Below are positions 45,749 to 56,881 of a DNA stretch of 64,000 nucleotides, in pieces. This DNA is from Charina bottae (Eukaryota; Chordata; Lepidosauria; Squamata; Charinaidae): the NCBI GenBank assembly GCA_023362775.1, contig JALMGJ010000029.1, positions 648,001-712,000 of the forward strand, given 5' to 3'. The translations under genes and the position numbers were made by a program. Numbering within the stretch: the first letter of the stretch is position 1; each line of letters starts with the position of its first letter. A model generated the notes under the pieces. That model was given only the letters and a program-made list of their open reading frames with translations. It made no database searches and was not told the DNA's origin.

Positions 45749-46071
45749 GTATTCCAGATTTTCTGAAGCCTTCAAAGATGGTGCCCAGAACTAGACACAG
45801 TTCATGAGGTTAGGTCTGACCAGAGCAGAACAGAGGGGAATGATTGTTCCTCTGATTTGGAAACTAGGCTCCTGTAGATGCAGCCTAAAATTGCACGTGC
45901 CTGTTTGGCAACCTCATCACAATGCTGGCTCGTAGAGTCAGTAGCTTAGTATTCCAAGGTCTTTTTTCACAGCCAAGCTAGACGTTCCCCGTGGTATGCC
46001 TATGGCATTTGACATACATTAAGTGAAGAACTTTGTTTTTGCCTCTGATCTTTTCAGCTCATTTCTTAGCC

Positions 46072-46551
46072 CAGAGCTTTCCAAACTGTGTGTCGCGACA
46101 CAATACTGTGTCGCCTGGGGGCCCCAAGTGTGTCGCGTGACAACCCGGAAGCACCGGAAGCACCGGCGGCGGTGCTTCCGGGTGGCCACGCGGCCGCAGC
46201 AGCTGCCCCTTCGAAAAGGCAGGCTCCAGGGACCCCAAAAATGCCCTCGGTTCAGGCAGGGAGGTGAAAAAAAAAGCCTCCCTGCACGCGCGCATGTTGC
46301 CGAGCGGCGCTCAGCTGTTCTGCAGGGAGAATTTCCATCCCGGCTCCAGGGCAACATGCGCGCGCGCGCAGGGAGGCTTTTTGCCTCCCTGCCTGAACCA
46401 AGGGCATTTTCGGGGTTCCCAGAGCCTGCCCTTTCGAAGGAGCAGCCGCTGCCGCCATGGCGGCAACCCGGAAGCACCGCCGCCAGCACTTCCGGGTTTT
46501 TGTGGGCCCGCCGTTGGTGTGTCGCCAACGGCAAAAGTTTGGAAAGCCCTG
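46072..46551. mobile_element. Non-autonomous hAT element, 480 bp, 8-bp TSD
   Basis: Ends cagagctttccaaac and gtttggaaagccctg. TSD tcttagcc / tcatagcc (7 of 8). Interior GC-rich with repeated gtgtgtcgcg and ggaagcaccg units. A shorter relative is at 57743-58013. Confidence 0.88.
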
Positions 46552-47076
46552 TCATAGCCTATCAATATTATTTTGATTTACATCTCAGTTAAGGGAATAC
46601 TGTCTGGCCCACCCAAATTTTTATTGTCTGCAGATCTGAAGAGCACAGATGTTTCCTCCTCCAAATAATGAATGGAAATGTTAAGACTACCAGGATCAAA
46701 TTCTGCGGTGCTTAATCTAATAACACTGAAGTTTAATGAGGAACCAGAGATGGGTGTTCCTTAAGTATGATGTTCTCTACCCAGCTCTGTATCTATTTAA
46801 CTGTCCTGTTATCCAACTCATACTTACCTACTTGCTAATCAGAATCTCATGGAGTACTTTGCTGAAATAGAAATATATCACATCTGCAGGACTCCTGTAA
46901 TCTCTGCCAGCTGCAGTCTTGAACTTTCCTGACCCATCTGCACGATTCTGAACATTCCTTGTGTGCTCTTGTGGTACCCTCTTTTCCATGTCTTCTGTGT
47001 GTCCTTTCTCATTTTCAGATATGCACAAATTGGCATATTGGGCATTTTTGGCTACCCAATTGGTTTTTTCTCCTGT

Positions 47077-47318
47077 GGAGTCCTTGGTGCTCTCTGAGCT
47101 TGGTTGTTTGCTTGCAGATGTTTCATTACCCGACTAGGCAACATCATCAGTGCGAGGGAGTGTGGGATTTGCTCCCTGTTTACATACAGTCGCTTGCCCT
47201 GCCAGTGTTGGTGGGGGTGTGGTTTCCTCCTTGGTAGTTCCTTGATTAGGGTATTATTTTCTGTTTGATTGTTTGTCTGCTTGGTGGTTCCTTGATTACC
47301 TTGGTGGTTCCTTGATGA
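47077..47318 (-). mobile_element. Penelope-like element, type II, 242 bp, 12-bp TSD
   Basis: Exact TSD tttttctcctgt (47065-47076 and 47319-47330). The left part is the element's 3' end (ggagtccttggtgctctc), with the complement of the module gaaacatctgcaagc / CTGATGATGTTGCC. The right part repeats cttggtggttccttgatta. No coding sequence. Confidence 0.85.
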
Positions 47319-47369
47319 TTTTTCTCCTGTCTTTTATTTTTCCCCTTGTTGGAATTGTTCCAGCGGCAT

Positions 47370-47450
47370 CTGGGATGGGGTGGGAGTGTTAAAAAAGTTA
47401 AAATGGTGGCTATGCTTGTGCAATTAAAGCCCCGTTCCTTTTTTATGGGC
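47370..47450. mobile_element. MITE, family B, left half
   Basis: Contains ttaaaaaagttaaaatggtg and caattaaagccccg; right arm missing. Confidence 0.5.
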
Positions 47451-47755
47451 ATTGCATTTGCACTTATACCTAAGTGCAGAACAAGGGCTTGGCTCGTGTT
47501 ACACGATACACAGACTATTGCCCAAAGAATACAAAAACCTGGCTATCCCTGTTCTAATGCATTTACATACAACTGTTGATTCCCATTGTGCAGATGGAAA
47601 AACTGAGGTTAACTAATTGTAACTAGGCATTAACACTGTTATCAGTGTAACTGAACTATGCACATTGATGATATTTAAATTTTGTGTTTTTATTGGGTAT
47701 TCAAAGCATGCTATTAGTAATTTCAGTCCCTTATTTGTATCTCTGCATTGACTCT

Positions 47756-50700
47756 CCCCTTCACGGATCACTGCCTTGTCGTGGCGAAGGGGCTTGCGTA
47801 ACTCAATGAAGTCAGGTCAAGAAGAACAGGTCATGACGGAGAGTTCTGACAAAACGTGGTCCAAAACTGGAGGAGGGAATGGCAAACCACTCCAGTATCC
47901 TTGCCAAGAAAACCCATGGACAGTATCAAAAGGCTAAAAGATATGACGCCGGAAGATGAGCCCCACAGGTCGGAAGGTGTCCAAAATGCTACTGGGGAAG
48001 AGCGGAGGGCAATTCCGAGTAGCTCCAGAAAGAGTGAAGCGGCTGGGCCAAAGCCGAAAGGACGCTCAGTTGTGGATGTGTCTGGAAGTGGAAGGAAAGT
48101 CCGATGCTGTAAAGAACAATATTGCATAGGAACCTGGAATGTAAGATCTATGAATCAAGGTAAGCTGGATGTGGTCAAACATGAGATGACAAGATTGAAC
48201 ATCAACATCTTGGGAATCAGCGAACTAAAATGGACAGGAATGGGCGAATTTAATTCAGGAGACCATTATATATACGTACTACTGTGGGCAAGAATCCCTT
48301 AGAAGAAATGGAGTAGCTCTCATAGTCAATAAAAGAGTGGGAAAGGCAGTACTGGGGTACAACCTCAAAAACGACAGAATGCTTTCAGTTCGAATCCAAG
48401 GCAAACCATTCAACATCACAGTGATCCAAGTCTATGCCCCAACCACTGATGCCGAAGAAGCTGAAGTTGACCGGTTCTATGAAGACCTACAACACCTTCT
48501 AGAACTAACACCAAAAAAAGATGTCCTTTTCATCATAGGGGACTGGAATGCTAAAGTAGGAAGTCAAAAAATAACCGGAATAACAGGCAAGTTCGGCCTT
48601 GGAGTACAAAATGAAGCAGGGCAAAGGCTAATAGAGTTTTGTCAAGAGAACACGCTGGTCATAGCAAACACTCTTTTCCAACAACACAAGAGACGACTCT
48701 ACACATGGACATCACCAGATGGTCAATACCGAAATCAGATTGATTATATACTTTGCAGCCAAAGATGGAGAAGCTCTATACAATCAGCAAAAAGAAGACC
48801 TGGAGCTGACTGTGGCTCAGATCATGAGCTTCTTATCACAAAATTTAGGCTTAAATTGAAGAACGTAGAGAAAACCACTAGACCAATCAGGTATGACCTA
48901 AATCATATCCCTTATGAATATACAGTGGAGGTGAGGAATAGATTTAAAGGATTAGACCTGGTAGACAGAGTGCCTGAAGAACTATGGATGGAGGTTCGTA
49001 ACATTGTACAGGAGGCAGCAACTAAAACCATCCCAAAGAAAAAGAAATGCAAGAAAGCAAAGTGGCTGACTGATGAGGCTTTACAAATAGCTGAGGAAAG
49101 AAGGGAAGCAAAAGTCAAGGGAGAAAGGGAAAGATATAAACAACTGAATGCAGAATTCCAGAGAATAGCAAGGAGAGATAAGAAGGCCTTCTTAAATGAA
49201 CAATGCAAAGAAATCGAGGAAAACAATAGAATAGGGAAGACTAGAGATCTCTTCAAGAAAATCGGAGATATCAAGGGAACGTTTTGTGCAAAGATGGGCA
49301 TGATAAAGGACAAAAAAGGCAGGGACCTAACAGAAGCAGAAGAGATTAAGAAGAGGTGGCAAGAATACACAGAAGAACTATACAAGAAAGATCTTAATAT
49401 CCCTGATAAATACGATGGTGTGGTCACTGAGCTTGAGCCGGACATCCTAGAGAGTGAAGTCAAGTGGGCCTTAGGAAGCATTACTAACAACAAAGCTAGT
49501 GGAGAAGACAGTATCCCAGCTGAGCTATTTAAAATCCTAAAAGATGATGCTGTTAAAGTGCTGCACTCAATATGCCAAAAATTTGGAAAACTCAACAGTG
49601 GCCACAGGATTGGAAAAGGTCAGTTTACGTTCCAATTCCAAAGAAAGGCAATGCCAAAGAATGTTCAAACTACCGAACAATTGCGCTCATTTCACATGCT
49701 CAAAATCCTACAAGCTAGGCTTCAGCAGTAGTCCCCTCCGGAATGGGGGGAGATGGGCGGTGATATAAGTTAGAAATATAAATAAATGTGAACCGAGAAC
49801 TACCAGAAGTGCAAGCTGGGTTTCGAAGAGGCAGAGGAACTAGAGATCAGATTGCCAACATTCGCTGGATCATGGAAAAAGCAAGAGAGTTCCAGAAAAA
49901 CATCTACTTCTGCTTCATTGACTACGCTAAAGCCTTTGATTGGGTGGATCACAACAAACTGTGGCAAAGTCTTAAAGAGATGGGAGTACCAGACCACCTT
50001 ACCTGTCTCCTGAGAAACCTGTATGTGGGTCAAGAAGCAACAGTTAGAACCGGACATGGAACAACCGATTGGTTCAAAATTGGGAAAGGAGTACGACAAG
50101 GCTGTATATTATCACCCTGCTTATTTAACTTATATGCAGAGTACATCATGAGAAATGCCGGGCTGGATGAATCACAAGCCGGAGTTAAGATTGCCGGGAG
50201 AAATATCAACAACCTCAGATATGCAGACGATACCACCCTAATGGCAGAAAGTGAAGAGGAACTAAAGAGCCTCTTGATGAGGGTGAAAGAGGAGAGTGCA
50301 AAAGCTGGCTTGAAACTCAACATTAAAAAAACCCAGATCATGGCATCTGGTCCCATCACTTCCTGGCAATAGAAGGGGAAGAAATGGAAGCAGTGACAGA
50401 TTTTATTTTCTTGGGCTCCAAGATCACCGCAGACGGTGACTGCAGCCATGAAATTAAAAGACGCTTGCTCCTTGGGAGGAAAGCTATGGCAAACCTAGAC
50501 AGCGTATTAAAAAGCAGAGACATCACCTTGCCGACAAAGGTCCGTATAGTTAAAGCTATGGTTTTCCCAGTAGTAATGTATGGCTGTGAGAGTTGGACCA
50601 TAAGGAAGGCTGAGCGCCTAAGAATTGATGCTTTCGAACTGTGGTGCTGGAGAAGACTCTTGAGAGTCCCTTGGACTGCAAGGAGGTCAAATCAGTCAAT

Positions 50701-51000
50701 CCTGAAGGAAATCAACCCTGACTGCTCATTGGAAGGACAGATACTGAAGCTGAAACTCAAATACTTTGGCCACCTAATGCAAAGAGAGGACTCACTGGAA
50801 AAGACCCTGATGCTTTGAAAGACTGAAGGCAAAAGGAGAAGGGGACAGCAAAGGATGGGATGGTTAGATAGCATCACCGATGCAACGAACATGAATTTGA
50901 GTAAACTCCAGGAGACAGTGGAGGACAGGAAGGCCTGGCGTGCTATGGTCCATGAGGTCACGAAGAGTCGGACACGACTGAACGACTGGACAACAACAAC
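47756..51000 (+). mobile_element. Full-length RTE-BovB LINE, 3245 bp, 9-bp TSD
   Basis: Starts with the BovB 5' end ccccttcacggatcactgcc and ends tggacaacaacaac. It is flanked by attgactct at 47747-47755 and 51001-51009, so it is an intact insertion and not a fragment. It lies in SHISAL1 intron 1 in the sense orientation. BovB elements mobilise Sauria-type SINEs and are known for horizontal transfer among squamates, ruminants and others. Confidence 0.95.
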
Positions 51001-51019
51001 ATTGACTCTGCAAAAATAA
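47856..51019 (+). pseudogene. BovB ORF: AP endonuclease plus reverse transcriptase, broken
   Basis: The single RTE polyprotein frame can be followed throughout but is broken in four places. Endonuclease part: GTWNVRSMNQGK at about 48130, IGDWNAKVG and GSDHELL catalytic motifs. RT part: IDYAKAFDWVDH, GVRQGCILSP and the intact catalytic RYADDTT near 50217. C-terminus: FELWCWRRLLRVPWTARRSNQ. Breaks: a frameshift at about 48277; a 56-bp insertion at 49731-49786 with an in-frame stop just before it; a frameshift at about 50366; and a TGA at 50816-50818 in the C-terminal tail. The element is therefore not autonomous, although identity to the family consensus looks high by eye. Confidence 0.92.
49731..49786 (-). 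mobile_element. 56-bp tail-only insertion inside the BovB RT
   Basis: Interrupts the codons between ARLQQ and VNRELPEVQ. Its complement (tttatttatatttctaac, tcaccgcccatctcccc) matches the L2/CR1-type 3' tails seen elsewhere (for example 57195). An extremely 5'-truncated retro-insertion is the simplest reading. Confidence 0.65.
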
Positions 51020-51516
51020 GAAATGCTTTTAAAATGTCTCACAGCAACTCACTATGAGATTTCATAAATACTTGACATGTGTCTTGACTTGTTCTTAAAG
51101 AATGCTAAATTTGAGGTATACCCAGTCAACATGAGAAATATTTGCATCACAAAGCTAAAATTCAGGGGGTGGGGTGTGTCAGAAAAATACCTGCTTGCAT
51201 GAAATATTCACCTTAAGCATGCTCGAGATGTGAGGTTGAGAAATTTCAATTCTAAGTAGCTGAATAGAGTGCATTCTGCTGTGACAGACTTCCATCAATG
51301 GGTTGCATTTTGTTGCAGCACCTAATATGTTTTGTGCCCTCTGGAACATGTCATGTTGAATGATTGGCAGCTTTCAGTAATGCATCCCTCTATTCTACAT
51401 TTTGGGGAAATTACGGGTGCACATTTATGAATGACAAAATCCAGGTTTTGATCATCCATTGGAACACAATGTATACATTTAATAGACAGGTGCAAACCAA
51501 TATTTTCAGGGATGGA

Positions 51517-51647
51517 TTGTTGTTTATTCGTTCAGTCGCTTCCGACTCTTCGTGACTTCATGGACCAGTCCACGCCAGAGCTTCCTGTCAGCCGTCACCA
51601 TCCCCAGCTCCCCCATGGTTGAGTCTGTCACCTCCAGAATATCATCA
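51517..51647 (-). mobile_element. 5'-truncated BovB 3' end, 131 bp, 11-bp TSD
   Basis: Minus-strand BovB terminus (ttgttgtttattcg, tccgactcttcgtgac) flanked by the exact repeat tcagggatgga (51506-51516 and 51648-51658). Confidence 0.85.
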
Positions 51648-51658
51648 TCAGGGATGGA

Positions 51659-53111
51659 TGGGTACCAGTAATATCTGTACATGAATAGAGAGACTATGCC
51701 CTCCTCACATTTTATACACCAGCTTTCCAGAAAAAGACATTCTGCTTCTCTTCCAGCTTTTGTGTCCTCCTCTAGTGACTCCCTGTTGCCTAATCAGCTT
51801 AGCTACTTGCTTCTGAATGTTTTTCAGATTGAAGTTCAAACCACCTGTTACACAGCTCTTCCTCCAGGCTAAATCCTGTGAGACGATGCGATGCATCAGG
51901 AAAGTTTTTCCGCCCCAGAAGGCGAGCAGCTACAGGGACGAGGCCAGGCGGATCCCGGGGGCAGTTCCCTCGAGCAGGGAGGTCTAACTTTATTAAGAGT
52001 TGAGAGATCGCTGCATTCGCCCTAATGAGTATCTGGGAAGGAATAGACCGTAGAACGTCCATGTGAAAACACATCCTCACTCCAGTTTCAGCTGGTCAAC
52101 TAATCAAAAATCTGAGTACAGATTGCTTAGTGCCTGATTAACTGTAATGAGAGAGGCACATAAAAGAAGGAGCAGGCGGACTCTCACACATTTTATTTTT
52201 CTCTCATCTTGGCATAGATAAGTGGCATTCTGCTTCTCTCTCTCAAAAATAGATTGACAGTTTCCCTTGTGCCAGTTTGGTTCCCTGCTTGTTAATCATG
52301 ACCTTTTGCTCCTGAATGTGGCTAGGGAGGGCACCCCCCTAGTGGACATCAATTAGCCAACCCAATTAAATGGAGAATGAAAATCAGACAATAATCGGTT
52401 TGAATGTGAGATCTGCAGTTGAAGGCCAGAGGATTCTGAGATTGAGAGCGGAGATTCAAAGGCAGAAAGTTTCAATCCTGGGATCTAATGGGGAAGCATC
52501 AGAGATGTCCGCAGTTGCTTCATCGTTTTGCACAGAATGGGATCCAGTTAGGGGAATAACGCTGCAAATTTCCAGCTGCCATGGTTTCGAAGGGTTCACT
52601 GCAAGAAAGTTTTGCAAACTCCCCCTGGACTTCTTTTAAAGCAGAAATAGCACAGCACAGCACAGCAGGCTCCCAATTTTACAGCAGAGGGCCTGCAGAG
52701 AAGGTGTGCTGAGCCCTTGCAAAAAGGGTCCCGTTCCCACTTAAAAATAAACCCTTTTTAAACAGTGGTTAAAAAGTGAGCTCTGTTTAAAGATCAAAGG
52801 GTCCACGGCCTTCTGAGCCCTTGATTTTCTAGGCTTGTTGACAATCAATTCCTCTCTGGGGAAAGATTCAGAAGCAACAACAACTTGCCTCTTGTAACTC
52901 TCAGGGTTTTCAAAGCCAAGATCTTTAGATGCAAATGTCTACCCGTCATCCCTTTGATCACTTCATTTCTTGGCAGCCAAGCCTGGCATGAATTCCTTCT
53001 TCTTGGCAAGCCAGCTCCTTATGGGAATAATGCAGGACATCCAATTACAAATCTAGAGTGATGTACATTCCCAGGGTCTTGGATCATGATCATAATCTGA
53101 GAACATAAAAA
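51659..53111. other. Intron 1, nothing recognised
   Basis: About 1.4 kb without an identifiable gene or repeat. Only short open stretches. Confidence 0.4.
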
Positions 53112-53176
53112 CCGGGCAGAGCTTTGATCACACCACCATCTTGACCTTTTTGACCACACTCTGCAGACGCTCCTGA
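53112..53176. mobile_element. MITE, family B, right half
   Basis: gcagagctttgatcaca, ccaccatcttgacctttttg and terminus ctgcagacgctcctg. Confidence 0.55.
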
Positions 53177-53724
53177 AAAGTTAAGTAAAGTCTTGGAGTT
53201 GTGGCTTGTGGCTCTCTGTTAGGAATTTGATAGAGTTCAAGAAGGAGAATGAAACCCAAACAGCAAAACGAGTTTCCTCCCCAAAGCAAGGAGGGGCACT
53301 CTGGCAGGCCAAGTGTTGCAGAAGGGATCCATCCAACTGGTGGCTGATTTCTCATGTCGATATTGGAGACCGCGTCACACCTTTCGATGCCCACCCCCAG
53401 CTTTGGAAGGAAAAGTGCAGCAGTATTTCACACCTTGAAAGGCCAGAAAGTATCTGGACATCCACCAAATCTGCATGATGTCCTCAAGTCTCCTCCTGAG
53501 GCATCGGACTCAATTCAACGCTTTGAATCACCTTGGAGATCTGATTCAGAGATTCAGTTCAAGGGTTGATTGGATTGGATGGCTTTCAACTCAATCACCC
53601 CTCTGAAGCTTCACAGAGCCTTCGGTGTTGAAATCAGAAGCTGAACGATCTGCGGTTGCGTTGTTTAATTGCTGCTGTAATGGGAGTTGTGTAAGCTTCT
53701 CCCCCATTCCTATCAGGAGGAGCC

Positions 53725-53870
53725 TAGTCACAGATTTTCCGGCTGAACAACTTGTATGAAAAGGCAGACGCTTCTGTGAGTGCAGCTCAATTCATCGGAT
53801 GCATAGAAATCCTCCATCGCTCTAGCCACTCTCTGCGTCTGCCTTTTCATAGAATGTGTTAGTCGGAAAA
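53725..53870. repeat. Foldback repeat with 17-bp perfect arms
   Basis: tatgaaaaggcagacgc is followed about 75 bp later by its exact complement gcgtctgccttttcata, with outer arms ttttccggctg and agtcggaaaa also pairing. Inside lies gtgagtgcagctcaattcatc, a degenerate form (complement) of a CTGATGAA / hairpin / GAAA module. A related partial copy is at 62998-63086. Confidence 0.65.
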
Positions 53871-54344
53871 GGCGCAACCAGACTTCTGATGCTTTGGCCA
53901 CCACAGATTTAACACGGCTGTCCTCCTACAGTGTCCCCATTCGTATCAGTACTAAATTAGGGGACAGCTCCTTCTCTTCCACCGAAAAAGCTGCATCTTC
54001 TCTCCCACCACTCTGATCTCTACAACCTGGCTTTCTGACTTTGTCCTAGGACCCTAGAGTTGGACCTGAGCATTGGGGGCCTTCTGGTCAATGCAGGCAT
54101 CCACACGAAATTATCCCTGATTGGGGGCTATCCAGCCTCTGCTTGGACACTTCCAGGGACAAGAAGCCTGCAGCTTCTCTGGTCATTGGTGATAGCACTG
54201 CTGTCACTGATAGGAACGTTTTGCTACTGTTCCATTGGAATCTGCCTTCCTGTGTCTTCGGTCCATAATTCCACGTCCAGAGCTCTGGAATGATCAAGGG
54301 CAGGGCTGGAGGTTTTCCTGTGTGACACTCTAGCTCTCTACTGC

Positions 54345-54511
54345 CATGTTTTTCAACCTTAGCAACTTTAAGATGTGTGGACTTCAACTCCCAGAATTCC
54401 CCAGCCAGCCATACTGGCTGGGGAATTCTGGGAGTTGAAGTCCACAGATCTTAAAGTTGCTAAGGTTGAGAAACACTGTTTCTGGGAGTTGAAGTCCACA
54501 CATCTTAAAGG
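54345..54511. mobile_element. hAT-type MITE, family A, plus a partial extra arm
   Basis: Complete palindrome 54345-54478 (left end catgtttttcaacc, right end gagaaacactg). It is followed at 54479-54511 by an extra piece of right arm (tctgggagttgaagtcc...). The extra piece could be replication slippage or an aborted second insertion. Confidence 0.85.
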
Positions 54512-54542
54512 TATATGCCAAAGCAGTGCTGGATCCAGGATA

Positions 54543-54785
54543 TAGTTTGGTCTAGCGGTTAAGGCAACGGAGTCTGTGAAACCAGGAGTCTGTGAGTTCT
54601 AGTCCCGCCTTAGGCATGAAAGCCGGCTGGGTGACCTTGGGCCAGTCACTCTCTCTCAGTCCAACTCACCTCACAGGGTTGTTGTTGTGGGGAAAACAGG
54701 AGGAGGAAGGAGTATTAGGTATGTCCGCCGCCTTGAGTTATTTATAAAAATAATAAAGGTGGGATAGAAAATAAATAAATAAATA
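54543..54785 (+). mobile_element. tRNA-headed SINE with L2-like tail
   Basis: Complete forward copy: gtttggtctagcggttaagg head, gttctagtcccgcctt B box, ggtgaccttgggccagtcac body, cttgagttatttataaaaat tail and (AAAT)n end. It is the single-unit relative of 11527-12063. Confidence 0.85.
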
Positions 54786-55214
54786 ATAAAAATAAATAAT
54801 AATCTAAGCCGAAAGTAACGGCTGTACTGAAATGGCACTTGGTTAGTTGTTGGAGGGTATCCTGAGATAACAACGGTTTGAAGATGTAAGCTTGGAAATG
54901 CTTGATTTCCAATTTTGTTTGCACTGTGATGGTAATTGTAGATTGGGGCACGACTGCAAGGGTTATTGAGTTAATGATGGATGATGCTTATTTCTATTGT
55001 TAGAAGTAGATTCTGATTGCTATTTTTATTTCCTATTCGTATAAATACACAATTACCGGTGCATTTTATGGATGATAAGGAAAGCAAATACTCCATGAAT
55101 TTAAAATCTGGCTATGTGGAAAAGGAGATCAGCTCTATTTTCCAGTAAGCTTTCAGGGACAAATTTCCAAGGCAGCCAATTTCTCATCCAATGGGAGTTG
55201 GCCTTCCGTTAGGA

Positions 55215-55327
55215 CAGTGTTTCTCAACCTTAGCAACTTTAAGATGTGTGAATTCACCCATGCTGGCTGGGGAATTCTGGGAGTTGAAGTCCACACATCT
55301 TAAAGTTGCTAAGGTTGAGAAACGCTG
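55215..55327. mobile_element. hAT-type MITE, family A
   Basis: Ends cagtgtttctcaacc and ggttgagaaacgctg; TSD cgttagga / tgttagga (7 of 8). Part of the left arm is deleted at the centre. Confidence 0.88.
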
Positions 55328-55579
55328 TGTTAGGAGCTTTGTGAGACGTCCAAGAGCTCCCTTTGATCTTTTCTTAAAGGTTATAAAAACTCATTGTGCT
55401 TAATAGCAGCCAGAGGCCCTTTGACTGTTCTGTTCTGATTCTGGGTTAAGCCATTTTCTTTTTGTTTCCAAGTGCCAAAGCTTTGTTTTCATGCTTTACT
55501 CTGTACCTTGGCTGGCTCCGAAAAGCTGAGCAAGGATGGCCTTCATTAGTATTTGATTGGGCTGCCCAGATCTTCTGGG

Positions 55580-55740
55580 CCCCGGGTGGGGTCTGCGTGG
55601 GGGGTCAAAAGAGTCAAGAAGGTAGCCACGATTGTGCAAAGGAAGCACCACGCCTTTGTGCATGCCGTGTGCGATGCACGTAAAAAAGAGGCGAGGTTCA
55701 ATCACATAGTCATGGCTTGATTTTTTTGACCCCTGTTTAA
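55580..55740. mobile_element. MITE, family B
   Basis: gggtggggtctgcgtgg end, arm gtcaaaagagtcaagaagg, centre with gcatgccgtgtgcgatgc, right arm tcatggcttgatttttttg. Confidence 0.6.
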
Positions 55741-55839
55741 TGGGAAACCACTTCCATATTGTTGCCAAGAAAACTACATATAAAATCAGTTGAGCTTAAC
55801 TTGAAACATGTCTTTTATATCTTCTTTGCATGAGCATCC

Positions 55840-55980
55840 ATGGGTGGGACGAACGGAAGCAAAGCACACAGCCGTCATCACACAAACAGCACGGTTGATG
55901 CAAATTCTATAATTGCACCATTTGTTCAATGATGTCATGGGTCACGCATCATCATTTTGACATCATTGTGACTTGTTACA
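55840..55980. repeat. Low-copy foldback repeat related to 19840-19975
   Basis: Shares ctataattgcaccatttg with the earlier copy and has a weak inverted structure (gatgtcatgg, catcattttgacatc). Family unknown. Confidence 0.4.
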
Positions 55981-56881
55981 GAGCCTACCGCTTCTTTGAG
56001 TGTGTTTTAAAGTAGAGAACTGGGATGAAATATTTTAAATAAGTAGAGCATCTCTCTCTGGGTGTGTTTCGTGATACCACATGCTGAGAGCTGGAAAAAT
56101 AATCCCAATTTTAAGGCGCCTGAAAACATTCTGGACTCCAGGGAGAGAACAAAATGTTTAGATTTCCTTTGCCATTTAAAGAAAGAGAAAAGGAAAAAGA
56201 AAAAGGTCAAACTTCAGGGCAGGTCTGAATTCTGGAAAGGAAATCTAGGAAGCAGGGAGAAAAAGCTAAAAAAGTGAAAGATAAACATGTGGAGAGAAGA
56301 AAGTGGCTTGAACAGAATTGCCATTTAACAGGTCCCCAAATTTGGCCACCCTAACTTGCAAATCGGATCCTTTGGTGACCTCTCAGCTGACTTGTATTTG
56401 CTTCTAGGAACCATCATCCCTGTTGGAGCAAGATGAAAAGAAGCAATTTTTGGAGGTAGCCTGGAAGAAATTGCGGGTGGAGTTTTGAGTGCTGGAAAAA
56501 GAGCCCTGAACACTGCAGAAGTTCTATTTCACAGTTCAGTCTAGAAACAAATTAACTGAAGTGCAAACGATTCTGCCGTATGCACACTCCTTTACCACTT
56601 ACACATTCTTCGTAGTACTTACGTACTGCAAAAAGAAAAGAAAGCTATACAATCAAAGTTTCTGCGTACTCTGGTTGAGTATACTTCAGTCTTAAAAGGG
56701 TCTGTAAGCCAGAGGATGAGGTTGGTTGCAGAGCCATGAAGCTTCATCCCTTTTTTCATGCCATTACATTTTGAAGGTGCTGTTTTTAAACCTTTGGGCT
56801 ACAGTACTTAAATAGATCAGTGTATATATAGGTACAAAGATTTCCCCCTCTTTTAACGCACAATTTTGTCTTGCTCATCAG
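55981..56881. other. Intron 1, final segment before exon 2
   Basis: Repeat-poor sequence. It ends in a pyrimidine-rich acceptor with ttttgtcttgctcatcag, AG at 56880-56881. Confidence 0.5.

Larger units (their letters stand above)
44990..47010 (-). mobile_element. Old CR1/L3-type LINE fragment with nested insertions
   Basis: The reverse strand holds a CR1-type 3' part. Phrases on the + strand such as ggtgcccagaactagacacag, ggtctgaccagagcagaac and gtatctatttaactgtcctg are typical of the complement of CR1. It is interrupted by a Penelope insertion (45103-45748) and a hAT element (46072-46551), so it is the oldest layer. Confidence 0.75.

Noticed and set aside
46019..46592. ORFs of 178 and 189 codons on opposite strands
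   Set aside because: Both run through the non-autonomous hAT element 46072-46551 and reflect its composition.
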